A DNA stretch of 61,281 nucleotides from Chryseobacterium gleum (GCA_945872795.1 CAMCAZ010000015.1:1-61281); one strand, 5' to 3'. Counted from the stretch's first letter, positions 41,275-49,730 are shown. The notes: generated from the sequence alone by a model not told the origin. Numbers and translations are program-made.

Positions 41275-41752
41275 TCGCAACAGGGGGCAGGCCCGCGTTG
41301 CCCGGACGATCACCTGCATGTAAGAGCCTGTTCAAGATCTCTTCACACGCGTCCCTCGGCCTCCTCTGAGCCCATGCTTCGCGGAAAAAATTCCCCGTAG
41401 GCACCGCTAAGCAGAGCTTTTTCGGTCTCGCCTGACCTCAACGTAGAAGCCATCTCAAAATAATCCTTCGGGCTGCGCCGACGCCTGTTTCGACCATCCT
41501 GCGTTGCTCAACCCTTACAGAGCGTCCAGCTATGCGCGGGTTTCGCGCCTTGGCTGGCCGAAAGATCCATCCGGCTCGCTCCCGAGGCCTCGGGACAAAA
41601 ACTATTGTGAGATGGCTTCCAATCTCGAGGTCCATCGCGCAAGAGATCTTGAACAGGCTCTCAGGGATCAACACACGAACGTTGACCGTGCGACGGCCGC
41701 ATCAGCGCAGGAAGCATCGCTGGAGGAGACCTTCGCAGCACCGTATCCCGCT
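41275..41752. other. Long gene-free stretch holding a nested inverted-repeat element
   Basis: About 480 bp between the hexapeptide gene and the DUF486 start. It is mostly occupied by the element at 41323-41661. Immediately after the hexapeptide stop there is GTGATCG with a complementary CGATCAC ~35 nt later, a possible weak hairpin without a T run. Open frames through the stretch read poorly as protein. Confidence 0.5.
41323..41661. repeat. Nested inverted-repeat element (MITE-like or IS remnant)
   Basis: Outer arms: a perfect 21-bp inverted repeat at 41323-41343 (begins AGAGCCTGTTCAAG) and 41641-41661. Inner arms: GAAGCCATCTCA at 41446-41457 with its complement at 41608-41619, continuing imperfectly for several more bases. 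The core carries the 14-bp palindrome CCCGAGGCCTCGGG (41581-41594). Total 339 bp with no coding frame of its own. No flanking target duplication was identified. It could be a non-autonomous mobile element or the fused ends of a lost insertion sequence. Confidence 0.65.
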
Positions 41753-42121
41753 TTGAAGGTCGCCTACACCATCGGTCTGCTGTTGCTTTCCAACGCCTTC
41801 ATGACGCTGGCCTGGTACGGGCACCTGCGTTTCAAGGACTTTGAATGGTCCAAGGGGCTTGGGCTCTTCTCCATCATCCTCATCAGCTGGGGTCTGGCGT
41901 TCTTCGAGTATGTGTTGCAAGTCCCGGCGAACCGCATCGGCCATGTGGAACACGGCGGGCCCTTCACCCTGGTCCAGCTGAAGGTGCTGCAGGAGGTCAT
42001 CACGCTGGTGGTCTTCACCATCTTTACGCTGGTGGCCTTCCGGAACGAAGCACTGCGTTGGAACCATGCGCTGGCCGGAGTGCTCCTCATCGCAGCCGTG
42101 TGGCTGGTGTTCAAGAAGTAG
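41753..42121 (+). CDS. DUF486 family membrane protein (DMT-like)
   Basis: A ~122-residue protein with four membrane helices: YTIGLLLLSNAFMTLAWYGH (20 residues), FSIILISWGLAFFEYVLQVP, a central QLKVLQEVITLVVFTIFTLVAF region and a last helix ending AVWLVFKK. This is the DUF486 pattern, related to small drug/metabolite transporters; substrate unknown. The family normally starts just before YTIGLL, which here falls on a TTG at 41753. The frame is open back to 41504, running through the right arm of the inverted-repeat element, but that extension is not family-like. It ends 2 bp before the antiporter ATG, so both are probably co-expressed. Confidence 0.78.
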   Translation: MKVAYTIGLLLLSNAFMTLAWYGHLRFKDFEWSKGLGLFSIILISWGLAFFEYVLQVPANRIGHVEHGGPFTLVQLKVLQEVITLVVFTIFTLVAFRNEALRWNHALAGVLLIAAVWLVFKK

Positions 42122-42123
42122 AC

Positions 42124-44127
42124 ATGCACTTCCCCCTCTTCGGTGAACTCATCGTCATCCTCGGCCTCGCTGCCGGGATCCTGTTGCTGTTCCGGCGCTT
42201 CAAACTCCCTGGGATACTGGGCTTCATCCTTACCGGGATGATCGCCGGCCCCCACGGACTGGGATGGGTGAGGGAGGTGGATGAGGTGCAGGCCATGGCC
42301 GAGATCGGGGTCATCTTCCTGCTCTTCGTCATCGGCATGGAGTTCAGCCTCAAGAAGCTGGCCTCGCTCGGTCGCACGGTGCTCATCGGAGGAACGCTGC
42401 AGGCCGGTCTCACCATCGGAGCCGTGGTCCTCATCCTCGGGGCCTTCGGCATGCGCACGGAAAGCGCGGTGTTCATCGGCTTCCTGGTCACGCTCTCCAG
42501 TACGGCCATCGTGCTGCGCGTACTGCAGGAACAGGGCAAAATGGATGCGGCCCATGGTCGGGTCGCCACGGCCATCCTCATCTTCCAGGACATCATCGTG
42601 GTGCCCATGATGCTGGTGACCCCACTGCTCGCCGGCAAGAGCGATGACATCAGCGGCGACCTGCTCCTCTTGCTGGGCAAGATGCTGCTGCTGCTGGTGG
42701 CGGTGTTCGTCAGCGGGCGTTATGTGGTGCCCCGGCTGCTGCGCGAGGCCGTGAAGGGCAAGGGCAACGAACTGTTCATCATCACCATCGTGGTGATCTG
42801 CTTCGCCGCGGCCTATGCCACGCAGGCCCTCGGCCTCTCGCTCGCCTTGGGTGCCTTTTTCGCCGGACTGGTGATCAGTGAGACCGACCATGCCTACCAC
42901 GCCACCGGCATCGTACTGCCCTTCCACGAACTGTTTATGAGCTTCTTTTTCGTCAGCATCGGCATGCTGGTGGATATCAACCAGTTCCTCGAGGCCCCCT
43001 TCACCATCCTCGGGCTCACGGTGCTGATGACCCTGGTGAAGGTGCTGGCCGCCATGATCGCCGTGTGGGTGCTGCGCTATCCCCTGCGCACCGCCATGAT
43101 GAGCGGACTGTCGCTCTTCCAGCTGGGCGAGTTCGGTTTCATCCTCGCACTGCCGGGCCTGGAGAACGAACTGCTCAGCGAGGAGCACTACCAGATCTTC
43201 CTATCCGTGGCCATCATCAGCATGGGCGCCACCCCGTTCATGCTCGAATATTCCGAACGCATCGTGCGGCGCACCTTCCTTTCCTTTGTCCCCGCCCAGG
43301 TGTCGAAGCGCTTTGACCGAATGGGCCGCATACGCAAGGAACAGGACAAGGTCCTCGCCAAGGTCCTTCGCGACCACCTGGTGATCGTGGGCTTTGGGCT
43401 GAACGGGCAGAACGTGGCCAGTTCAGCCATCAATTCCGGGGTGAACTGCCTGGTGATCGAGGAGGATCCCGACCTGGCGGCAAAGGCCAGAAAACTGGGC
43501 ATCAACGTGTTGGTGGGCGATGCGGCCAACACGCACCTGTTGGAACAGGCCCATGTGGAACGGGCCCGGGTGGTGGTGGTGGCCATCAGCGATGCCACCG
43601 TCACGCGGAATATCGTGGCCTCCCTGCGTTCACTCACCTCCTCGGCGCACATCATCGTGCGTACGCGATTTGTCCGGGAGATGGGTCCCATCATGGACGT
43701 GGGAGCCAACGAGGTGATCCCCGAGGAGTTCGAGACGAGCATCCAGATCTTCCACAAGGTGCTCCGCAAATACCTGGTCCCCGAGGACCGCATCCAGGAC
43801 CTCATCGCCTCCTGCCGCCGAGACCACTACGGCATGCTGCGTGGCGTGCCGGCCAACAAGCTGAAGAGCCGGACGCTGGACGGGCCGGTGGTCACCGACA
43901 TGGAGATCGCCACCATCACCGTGACACTGGGCAAGGGCAAGGTGGTGGGCCATACCATCCAGGAGGCGGCATTGCGCGAACAGTTCGGTATCACCGTCCT
44001 GGCCATCCGCCGCGATGGACGGTACATCACCCCGGTCACCGGCAGCGTGCGCATCCTCACCGATGATACGCTCTACCTGCTGGGTTCGCCCGATCACATC
44101 GTGAAGCTGGGCCACGCCCTGAGGTAA
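42124..44127 (+). CDS. Kef-type CPA2 cation:proton antiporter with RCK domain
   Basis: A 667-residue inner-membrane protein. Residues 1-~390 are a CPA2 antiporter with about 12 membrane helices (FRRFKLPGILGFILTGMIAG, GVIFLLFVIGMEFSLKKL, SSTAIVLRVL). A cytosolic TrkA-N/RCK Rossmann domain follows (VIVGFGLNGQNVASSAI, then the acidic VIEEDPDLAAKA and VGDAANTHLLEQA), then a TrkA-C domain (GKVVGHTIQEAALREQFG). Kef-type proteins exchange K+ (or Na+) for H+ and are gated by NAD(H) or glutathione adducts at the RCK domain. It starts 2 bp after the DUF486 stop. A bidirectional hairpin follows at 44134-44155. Confidence 0.93.
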   Translation: MHFPLFGELIVILGLAAGILLLFRRFKLPGILGFILTGMIAGPHGLGWVREVDEVQAMAEIGVIFLLFVIGMEFSLKKLASLGRTVLIGGTLQAGLTIGAVVLILGAFGMRTESAVFIGFLVTLSSTAIVLRVLQEQGKMDAAHGRVATAILIFQDIIVVPMMLVTPLLAGKSDDISGDLLLLLGKMLLLLVAVFVSGRYVVPRLLREAVKGKGNELFIITIVVICFAAAYATQALGLSLALGAFFAGLVISETDHAYHATGIVLPFHELFMSFFFVSIGMLVDINQFLEAPFTILGLTVLMTLVKVLAAMIAVWVLRYPLRTAMMSGLSLFQLGEFGFILALPGLENELLSEEHYQIFLSVAIISMGATPFMLEYSERIVRRTFLSFVPAQVSKRFDRMGRIRKEQDKVLAKVLRDHLVIVGFGLNGQNVASSAINSGVNCLVIEEDPDLAAKARKLGINVLVGDAANTHLLEQAHVERARVVVVAISDATVTRNIVASLRSLTSSAHIIVRTRFVREMGPIMDVGANEVIPEEFETSIQIFHKVLRKYLVPEDRIQDLIASCRRDHYGMLRGVPANKLKSRTLDGPVVTDMEIATITVTLGKGKVVGHTIQEAALREQFGITVLAIRRDGRYITPVTGSVRILTDDTLYLLGSPDHIVKLGHALR

Positions 44128-44133
44128 TGAAAA

Positions 44134-44155
44134 GAGGGGAGCTCGCGCCCCCCTC
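44134..44155. terminator. Hairpin between convergent genes
   Basis: GAGGGG pairs with CCCCTC around a 10-nt spacer that includes AGCTCGCG. It sits between the antiporter stop (44127) and the DUF2330 stop (44178) and could end transcription from both sides, although T tracts are weak. Confidence 0.5.
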
Positions 44156-44177
44156 CTGCTCGCTGCTATATGCCGGC

Positions 44178-45635
44178 TCATTCCAAGGATACGGTCGTCC
44201 TGCGGCGCATCAGGTATGAACCGATGAGCAAGGCCAACAGTCCGAGCAGAAGGACCGTGGGGCCATTGGGTCCGTCTCCTCCAGGACCCGGACCGCCGGT
44301 CGGGATATAGGGTACCTCCAGACCGTTGCGCCGTGTGGGGGTCATCCTCCCCTTCACTTCGTTCATGTAGTTCCGCTCATTGGTGAGGTCCCAGCCGGTG
44401 AGGGCATAGAGCTCGTCCATCTCCCGCGTGCGGCGGTAGAACAGTTCCTCGAGATAGTCCTGCCCGGCATTGCAGCTGAGGTCGCCGGTGGCAGGATGCG
44501 TCAGGATGTACCGCGCCTGGAAATGCTCCGTGTTCGGGGTCACCTGAAAGGCAAGGTCCTGGGGGAATTTGTCGCGACCATAGCGCACATGCAGGCGGGT
44601 GAAGAATACCTGGCCGCCACCATTGCCGGCCCAGTCCACACCGGCCTGGGCGAATTCGTTCGGCATCGGTGGTGGTCCCACACAGGGATCGCATTTCATG
44701 CCGCCCCAGGAAGGCGTCACGTTCCAGGCATACTCCAGCGCCACGGCGTTGCGTCCTTCCTGTTTCCAGTTCCTGGCGAAGAGGTCCTTGTAGAACTCAC
44801 CGAAGCGCTCCTTGGTGAACAGGGGGATGTTCTTATCAGAGGGCACTTTCACGGTGCGGTAGTTCACGCATTCCACGCGGCCGGTGCGGGTGAAGGCATA
44901 GACGATCATGTCCTGGACCCCGCTGCTGTTGGCCATTCCCAGGCGGATGGGCAGCATGAACTTCTCACTTTCGAAACGCACCTGGATGGGCCTCAGGAAG
45001 TCGTATCCGCTCGCCTGCATGCGCTGCAGGTCGACCTTCACCACGAAGAACTTCATGCCGCTGCGGATGTACGGATCCAGCACTTCATGCGCGCTCTCCG
45101 GGATCTTGTATCCATTGTCCAGCAACCAATCCTTCAGGCCGTTGCTTTCCTTGGCACCCAGGATCAGGATGTCGTACTCCCCCACGGCGTAACGCGCCTC
45201 GATCGTCACGCCATAGTCCTCGGCCTTCTTCTCCCGCAAGCGGGGAGCTCTTGCGTTGTTCGTGGATGTCGCCATGTCCATGACCTCCTCAGCTTCCGCA
45301 TACTGCCATCTCTGGCAGGGGTTCTCGTCCCAGTATTCCACCAGGCGCGGCGAACTGTACGCGTCCAGCGCGCTGAACACACTGCGCTCCACGATCCGGA
45401 TATCGCTCTGCTGCAGCACGGTGGGTACGGGCACCACCATGGCGAAGTCCGTCACGCTCCCGTTGAAGTCATTGCTCATGGTGATGATCGTGCGCTGTCC
45501 GTCGCGGACCAGGATGACCTCGCTGCGATCGTTGAAGAGCGTGGCGTCCGCGCGGGCCACATAGAACCCGCAGAAGGCGGAAGCGCTGCCGGACGCGAGC
45601 AGCGCGGCGAGGGTGAACAGGTGATGCGTTCTCAT
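44178..45635 (-). CDS. DUF2330 domain-containing exported protein with C-terminal membrane anchor
   Basis: A 485-residue protein. The signal peptide (HHLFTLAALLASGSASA) leads to CGFYVARADATLFNDRSEVI, IVERSVFSALDAYSSPRLVE and EARYAVGEYDILILGAKES, the DUF2330 pattern, with a conserved N-terminal Cys. A long periplasmic part with a cysteine pair (MKCDPCVGPPP) ends in a Gly/Pro linker, one membrane helix (VLLLGLLALLIGSYLM) and RRR, an archaetyle GlyGly-CTERM-like tail. Function is unknown. A RnfD/NqrB-like membrane protein is encoded just upstream on the same strand (32-bp gap), a pairing I recall from other genomes. The ATG at 45635 starts the signal peptide. Confidence 0.82.
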   Translation of the reverse strand: MRTHHLFTLAALLASGSASAFCGFYVARADATLFNDRSEVILVRDGQRTIITMSNDFNGSVTDFAMVVPVPTVLQQSDIRIVERSVFSALDAYSSPRLVEYWDENPCQRWQYAEAEEVMDMATSTNNARAPRLREKKAEDYGVTIEARYAVGEYDILILGAKESNGLKDWLLDNGYKIPESAHEVLDPYIRSGMKFFVVKVDLQRMQASGYDFLRPIQVRFESEKFMLPIRLGMANSSGVQDMIVYAFTRTGRVECVNYRTVKVPSDKNIPLFTKERFGEFYKDLFARNWKQEGRNAVALEYAWNVTPSWGGMKCDPCVGPPPMPNEFAQAGVDWAGNGGGQVFFTRLHVRYGRDKFPQDLAFQVTPNTEHFQARYILTHPATGDLSCNAGQDYLEELFYRRTREMDELYALTGWDLTNERNYMNEVKGRMTPTRRNGLEVPYIPTGGPGPGGDGPNGPTVLLLGLLALLIGSYLMRRRTTVSLE

Positions 45636-45667
45636 GGGTCGTTGCAGTTTGTGTTGTGAAGCGGGGT

Positions 45668-46540
45668 TCAGGCTCTTGCGGTGACGGGGACGTTCAGGGA
45701 CCTCCGTTCCATGGGATGGCGATCGCCCGGTAACCAGCTGAATCGTTCTCCCTTGAAGAGGGCATCGAGCAACGGCGTGACCGCGCAGAACACGAAGAGG
45801 GCCCACACCGGGGCGGTGTGCACATGTGCGAACGCGCCCATGCCGAAGGTGATCAGTGCAACGAGGACGCTCCATGCGATACGCGCCCTGTGTGCATCGG
45901 GCGTCGTCATCGGATCGGTGATCATGAAGAAGCTGAACAACAGCAGGGACCCGTTCATCATCCGATGCGCCCAGACATCCAAGCCCCAGCCCAGGTACAG
46001 GACCGTACGGCCCAGGTCCAGCAGTGCGAACGTGAGCAGGAAGGCCATGCTTGTATCAATGCGCCCGACGCGGAGCACCACCATCAGACCGGCCGCACCC
46101 ACCAGGAACACCAGGGCAGGTCCTGCGCCCCACTGTCCGGGGCTCACCCAGGCATCACCGGTCAGGAGTATCGCACCGACGATACCGATGTTGGCCGGAT
46201 TGAAGATGTGCTTGCCGCGAACCCGGATGAGGAACTTGCTGGCGATCGCGATGGCCGCTCCGAGCGCAACGGTCCACAGGCTGCCCGCATGCAGCAGCAG
46301 GCACAGTCCGAGCGCGGTGATCAATGCGCTCTTCAACGCGCTCCACGGCAGTCCCTTCCAACGGATGAAGATGGCTTGTGTCGACAGGGCGGTGATGAAC
46401 AATACGAGGTAGCGTTCCCATTCAGCATCCCATTGCAGGGCCAGCAAACCGTAGGCCAGGAAGGTGGAGAGGAACACGATCTGGAAATGACGCGCGTCCT
46501 TCCGCAGGGTTCGGAGCAGGTGGTCCATCGGATGTGTCAT
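45668..46540 (-). CDS. RnfD/NqrB-like membrane protein
   Basis: A 290-residue polytopic protein of the NqrB/RnfD/RseF family (FQIVFLSTFLAYGLLALQWD (20 residues), FLIRVRGKHIFNPANIGIVG (20), FSFFMITDPMTTPDA). In Rnf and Nqr complexes these subunits carry covalent FMN on a Thr and move electrons and ions across the inner membrane. The flavinylation consensus (D/S-G-A-T-S/T) is not obvious; the nearest position is MNGSLLLFSF. No other rnf or nqr gene is near, so this is a stand-alone member, probably working with the DUF2330 protein. The ATG at 46540 is used; an earlier in-frame start would overlap the divergent response-regulator gene. Confidence 0.8.
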   Translation of the reverse strand: MTHPMDHLLRTLRKDARHFQIVFLSTFLAYGLLALQWDAEWERYLVLFITALSTQAIFIRWKGLPWSALKSALITALGLCLLLHAGSLWTVALGAAIAIASKFLIRVRGKHIFNPANIGIVGAILLTGDAWVSPGQWGAGPALVFLVGAAGLMVVLRVGRIDTSMAFLLTFALLDLGRTVLYLGWGLDVWAHRMMNGSLLLFSFFMITDPMTTPDAHRARIAWSVLVALITFGMGAFAHVHTAPVWALFVFCAVTPLLDALFKGERFSWLPGDRHPMERRSLNVPVTARA

Positions 46541-46639
46541 GGCATCGATCTTGACCCACCCGTACACGCCTGTCCGCAGCAAGTTCGATCGGCAGAACTT
46601 TTTTCGCTGAGCACCGTTCAAAGCGTCCGCTGGAAGCAC

Positions 46640-47068
46640 ATGATCTCGGAAGCAATCACCATCGCCCATATCCTTCTCGTTGACGACGAGGATGATTGCA
46701 ACTTCGTGACCAAGCTGGTACTGAAGAAGGCCGGCTTCGTTGGTCGACTGACCTGCCACACCTCCGCCGAGGAGGCCCTGGATTTCATGCGCACGACCGA
46801 CGACATGCCCGACCTCATGTTCGTGGACATCAACATGCCACGTGTGAACGGCTTCGAATTCCTGCACATCTGTGAGCGCGAGGAGCTGCTGCCCAACGGC
46901 ACCACTTCGGTCATCATGTTCTCCTCCAGCAACCGTCCGGCCGATCTGGAACAGGCACTCGCCATCCGTTCCGTGAGCGGCTATGTCGAAAAGGCCCTCA
47001 CAGTGGATAGCTTCGAACAGGTGTTGCGCGACCGCATGGCATCGAACATCAACCCACGGACCACCTGA
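46640..47068 (+). CDS. Single-domain response regulator
   Basis: A 142-residue receiver domain without output module. Acidic pocket VDDEDD (14-19), phosphorylatable Asp63 in MFVDINMP, Ser/Thr switch in IMFSSS and Lys in YVEKALT. Similar CheY/Rcp-like proteins relay phosphate or act on partner proteins. It is the first of three closely spaced genes (next start 10 bp downstream): receiver, receiver, histidine kinase. The ATG at 46640 was chosen because the receiver fold begins at AHILLVDD. Confidence 0.9.
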   Translation: MISEAITIAHILLVDDEDDCNFVTKLVLKKAGFVGRLTCHTSAEEALDFMRTTDDMPDLMFVDINMPRVNGFEFLHICEREELLPNGTTSVIMFSSSNRPADLEQALAIRSVSGYVEKALTVDSFEQVLRDRMASNINPRTT

Positions 47069-47078
47069 ACCCACGAGC

Positions 47079-47441
47079 ATGAAAAAGGTGATCATCATCG
47101 AGGACGAGACCATCATCTCCTTCGGTTACCGGCTGCAGCTGGAAGGCATGGGTTTCGATGTGGTGGGAACGGCACGAAGCTCGGATGAAGCGGACGATCT
47201 GCTCCGCAGCACCACGCCGGACCTGATCATCATGGACATCTACCTCAAAGGCGAGAAGACCGGACTTGAGCTGGCCCAGGAGATCCATGCCAGGCAGCCG
47301 ATCCCGATCCTTTTCCTCACGGCCAGCACCAAGCCGGAGGTCATCGCCGCCATCCGCGAGCTGAAGGACTGCCAATACCTGTCCAAGCCCATCAATTCCG
47401 ACAGCCTGGAGGATGTGCTGATGCGCTTCGCCCAGCAGTGA
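47079..47441 (+). CDS. Single-domain response regulator
   Basis: A 120-residue receiver domain: acidic residues EDE (8-10), phosphorylatable Asp53 in LIIMDIYLKG, Thr in LFLTAS and Lys in YLSKPIN. The LKGEKTGLELAQEI motif is of the type found in receivers paired with HWE/HisKA_2 kinases or signal-receiver chains (ethylene-receptor-like group). It follows the first receiver gene by 10 bp and precedes a histidine kinase by 12 bp, so the three are one operon. No output domain is present. Confidence 0.9.
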   Translation: MKKVIIIEDETIISFGYRLQLEGMGFDVVGTARSSDEADDLLRSTTPDLIIMDIYLKGEKTGLELAQEIHARQPIPILFLTASTKPEVIAAIRELKDCQYLSKPINSDSLEDVLMRFAQQ

Positions 47442-47453
47442 ACGATCCGCACC

Positions 47454-48158
47454 ATGGCACTTCAGGACGACCGTCGCGCGAACGCCGCCCAGGCGGAACG
47501 TCTGCACAAGTTCGCCCATGACCTGCGCAACCGCCTGGCCGGTCTGCAGCAGGTGATCCAGCACCTCGGTGCCAGCGCCACCACGGAGGAGGAGAAGGAG
47601 CTCTACGAGTTCGGCATGCAGCAGCAGTTCAAGGCCATGCGTGAAACTGAAGTCCTCCTGGATGACCTCGGCGTCGACCGGAGCGTGGGGAAATTGGATC
47701 GGCAGGCCGTGGAACTGCTCCCAACGATCGTAAAGGCACAACAACAACTCCAGCATCGCTTCACGCGCAAAGAACAACAGGTGACGGTGGCTGTGAATGA
47801 CCGGCTCTCCGTGTCGGCCGATGCCCACTACCTGGGGGAGATCATCGCCGTGCTGCTTTCCAACGCGTCCAAGTTCAGCCCCAAAGGCGCCTCGATCCAC
47901 GTGCGGGCTGAACAGGTGGGTGGACAGGTCAGCATCGAAGTACAGGACCCCGGAGTTGGGCTGAGCGCGGAAGACCTGCAACAGATCTTCGTTCGCTATG
48001 CCTGGCTCAGTTCACGCAGTACGGACGGGGAACCGCAGGGGCGTTCATCCCTCGCCAAGGCCCGCCAATGGGCCGAAGCCATGGATGGAACGTTGAACGC
48101 GACGAGCGCCGGACCGGGTCAGGGCACCGTGTTCACCCTGCGACTGGGAGCTGCCTGA
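47454..48158 (+). CDS. Soluble sensor histidine kinase
   Basis: A 234-residue kinase with no membrane segment or sensor domain. The phospho-acceptor is His22 in KFAHDLRNRLAGL. The ATPase lobe has the N box (VLLSNASKFSPKG) and G1 box (VQDPGVGLS). The expected G2 box (GxGLGL) is replaced by PQGRSSLAKARQWAEAMDG, so ATP-lid function may differ. Signal input must come from another protein or a small ligand. It is the last gene of the receiver-receiver-kinase operon and probably phosphorylates one or both of these receivers. Confidence 0.87.
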   Translation: MALQDDRRANAAQAERLHKFAHDLRNRLAGLQQVIQHLGASATTEEEKELYEFGMQQQFKAMRETEVLLDDLGVDRSVGKLDRQAVELLPTIVKAQQQLQHRFTRKEQQVTVAVNDRLSVSADAHYLGEIIAVLLSNASKFSPKGASIHVRAEQVGGQVSIEVQDPGVGLSAEDLQQIFVRYAWLSSRSTDGEPQGRSSLAKARQWAEAMDGTLNATSAGPGQGTVFTLRLGAA

Positions 48159-48162
48159 AATC

Positions 48163-49098
48163 CTACTCGGCGCGGGTGATGCTGCGCGCCACGCGCTGGC
48201 CCTTGTGGTTCACGGCCACATTGAACTCCACCTCATCGTTGATCGCCAGTTCCTCAAAGGGGATACCCTGCAGATCGTCGTAGCGGAAGAAGAGGTTGTT
48301 CTCCGGAAACCGGATGAATCCGTAGCCGTTCAGGAGGCTCATGATGGTGCTGCGGTGCCGCTCATCGTCCACCATGGTCAATGGACCGCTCACGCGCTCG
48401 TTACCGTCCGCATCCTGCTCGCGCGAAGGGTCGCGCAACACGAAGACCTCGCGGATCACCTCATCGTCCTCGCGCAGGCCCTCCTCGATCAGATCGTGCA
48501 TGGGCAAGGGGTAGCTCACCTCATTCCACAGATCGGTGCTCGTCTTGGTGGTCTGCAGCTCACCGGACTCCTGGTCATTGAACTCGAAATCCCAACCCAA
48601 CAGCATGGTCTTGCAGCCCAGGGCGTGCAACTTGCGGACCAGGGGCATATGGTCGCCATCGGAGGCCACCAAGGCCACCACATCGTAGCGCTTCAGCATG
48701 CACAGTTCAAAGGTCTCCAAGGCCATGAGCACATCGATCCCTTTCTCACGCTTGCGGCCCATCATGTCCTTCACGGGCAGATAATGGGTCTGTACGTTGT
48801 TGTACATCAATACATCATCGAACACCCGGTCGTAGTAAAGCTGATTGGGCTTCTCGTTGGCATCGCGCGCCGTGAACCGCCCGCGGAAGAAGTGTGCGTC
48901 GATGATGTGGCAGAGGTTGGGAAGGGTGCCTTCCTTCTCGGCCACCACATGCTTGATATAGTCGTGCAGGCCACCGATGTGCAGCCTGCGGCGGTGGGGA
49001 TGGACGTAGTTATAGTAGTTGCTGACGTGGGTGAAGTAGCTTCCGTCATAGAACACACCCACCTTTAGCGCCCTGTTGGCGATTCCGATAGAACTCAT
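48163..49098 (-). CDS. NYN-domain nuclease with C-terminal cold-shock-like domain
   Basis: A 311-residue protein. Residues ~10-190 form a NYN (LabA/DUF88) PIN-like domain: acidic residues in VGVFYDGSYF, in LMALETFELC and in VALVASDGDHMPLVRKL, with CKTMLLGWDFEF closing the fold. These coordinate Mg2+ for RNA cleavage. The last ~65 residues (MSLLNGYGFIRFPENNLFFR, 20 residues, then NDEVEFNVAVNHKGQRVARSI) resemble a cold-shock domain with an RNP1-like GYGFIRF. The combination suggests a nuclease guided by its own RNA-binding module. The ATG at 49098 was chosen; an exact -7 box is upstream. It converges on the kinase gene with a 4-bp gap. Confidence 0.82.
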   Translation of the reverse strand: MSSIGIANRALKVGVFYDGSYFTHVSNYYNYVHPHRRRLHIGGLHDYIKHVVAEKEGTLPNLCHIIDAHFFRGRFTARDANEKPNQLYYDRVFDDVLMYNNVQTHYLPVKDMMGRKREKGIDVLMALETFELCMLKRYDVVALVASDGDHMPLVRKLHALGCKTMLLGWDFEFNDQESGELQTTKTSTDLWNEVSYPLPMHDLIEEGLREDDEVIREVFVLRDPSREQDADGNERVSGPLTMVDDERHRSTIMSLLNGYGFIRFPENNLFFRYDDLQGIPFEELAINDEVEFNVAVNHKGQRVARSITRAE

Positions 49099-49122
49099 TT
49101 GGAACAAATTTTGATAAGCGGT

Positions 49123-49130
49123 CAAAGGTA
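49123..49130 (-). promoter_or_regulatory. Bacteroidetes-type -7 box for the NYN gene
   Basis: Minus-strand TACCTTTG matches TAnnTTTG exactly and ends 24 nt before the ATG at 49098. The divergent gene at 49170 has TAACTTTC on the plus strand nearby, so this 70-bp gap probably holds two promoters. Confidence 0.5.
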
Positions 49131-49169
49131 AGGAACGGAGCGTCCCTTGAACCCCGCTAACTTTCCCCC

Positions 49170-49730
49170 GTGGACCGATGGACCGCCCTGCTGGGCCTGC
49201 TTTTCCTTCCTGCCTTGTGCGGGGCCCAATCGCTGCCGAACGATGGCACGGCAGCGATGAGCTTCAACCGGTCGGTGAGCGTCCCCTTGAACGCGGTGCA
49301 GCTCTTCGACAAGGCGGTGGAAGCCTGGACGTGGAGCTTCGGGCGTGAACCGGGGGCGAAACTGCTGCGGTCGGACCGCGAACAGGGAATCATTGAGGGA
49401 GTGTCCCGCCTGAACTTCCGTTCGGAGATGCTCACCATGCGCGAGGAGAGCATGGGGGTGGTGAGCTACCACATCACCATCCGCATCAAGCCCGGTGAGT
49501 GCACCACCCAGATCACCGAGCTGGTGCACACGGGCAACCGGAACACCACACTGGGTGGTGTGCACCTGGGTCTGCTTCCGAAAGGCGACACTCCCACGCA
49601 GCGGACGCCGGGCATGGGGAAGGCCAATGCGCAGCGCCTGCTCATGGAAGTGAAGAACACGGCCACGACCCGCATACAGGCCTTGATGGCGGCCTTGGAA
49701 TCCCGCCTGCGCGCCGCATCAGAACCCTGA
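49170..49730 (+). CDS. Exported protein, DUF4468-like
   Basis: A 186-residue protein with signal peptide (TALLGLLFLPALCGAQ). The start is GTG at 49170; no ATG is available in frame before the signal sequence. The mature part, with SVPLNAVQLFDKAVEAWTWS (20 residues), EQGIIEGVSRLNF and VVSYHITIRIKPGECTTQI, resembles DUF4468 (TBP-like fold), where a helix packs on a sheet with the pattern of converting residual G-x-G strands. Function is unknown. It is 40 bp upstream of a HisKA_2 kinase gene and may share its transcript. Confidence 0.6.
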   Translation: MDRWTALLGLLFLPALCGAQSLPNDGTAAMSFNRSVSVPLNAVQLFDKAVEAWTWSFGREPGAKLLRSDREQGIIEGVSRLNFRSEMLTMREESMGVVSYHITIRIKPGECTTQITELVHTGNRNTTLGGVHLGLLPKGDTPTQRTPGMGKANAQRLLMEVKNTATTRIQALMAALESRLRAASEP

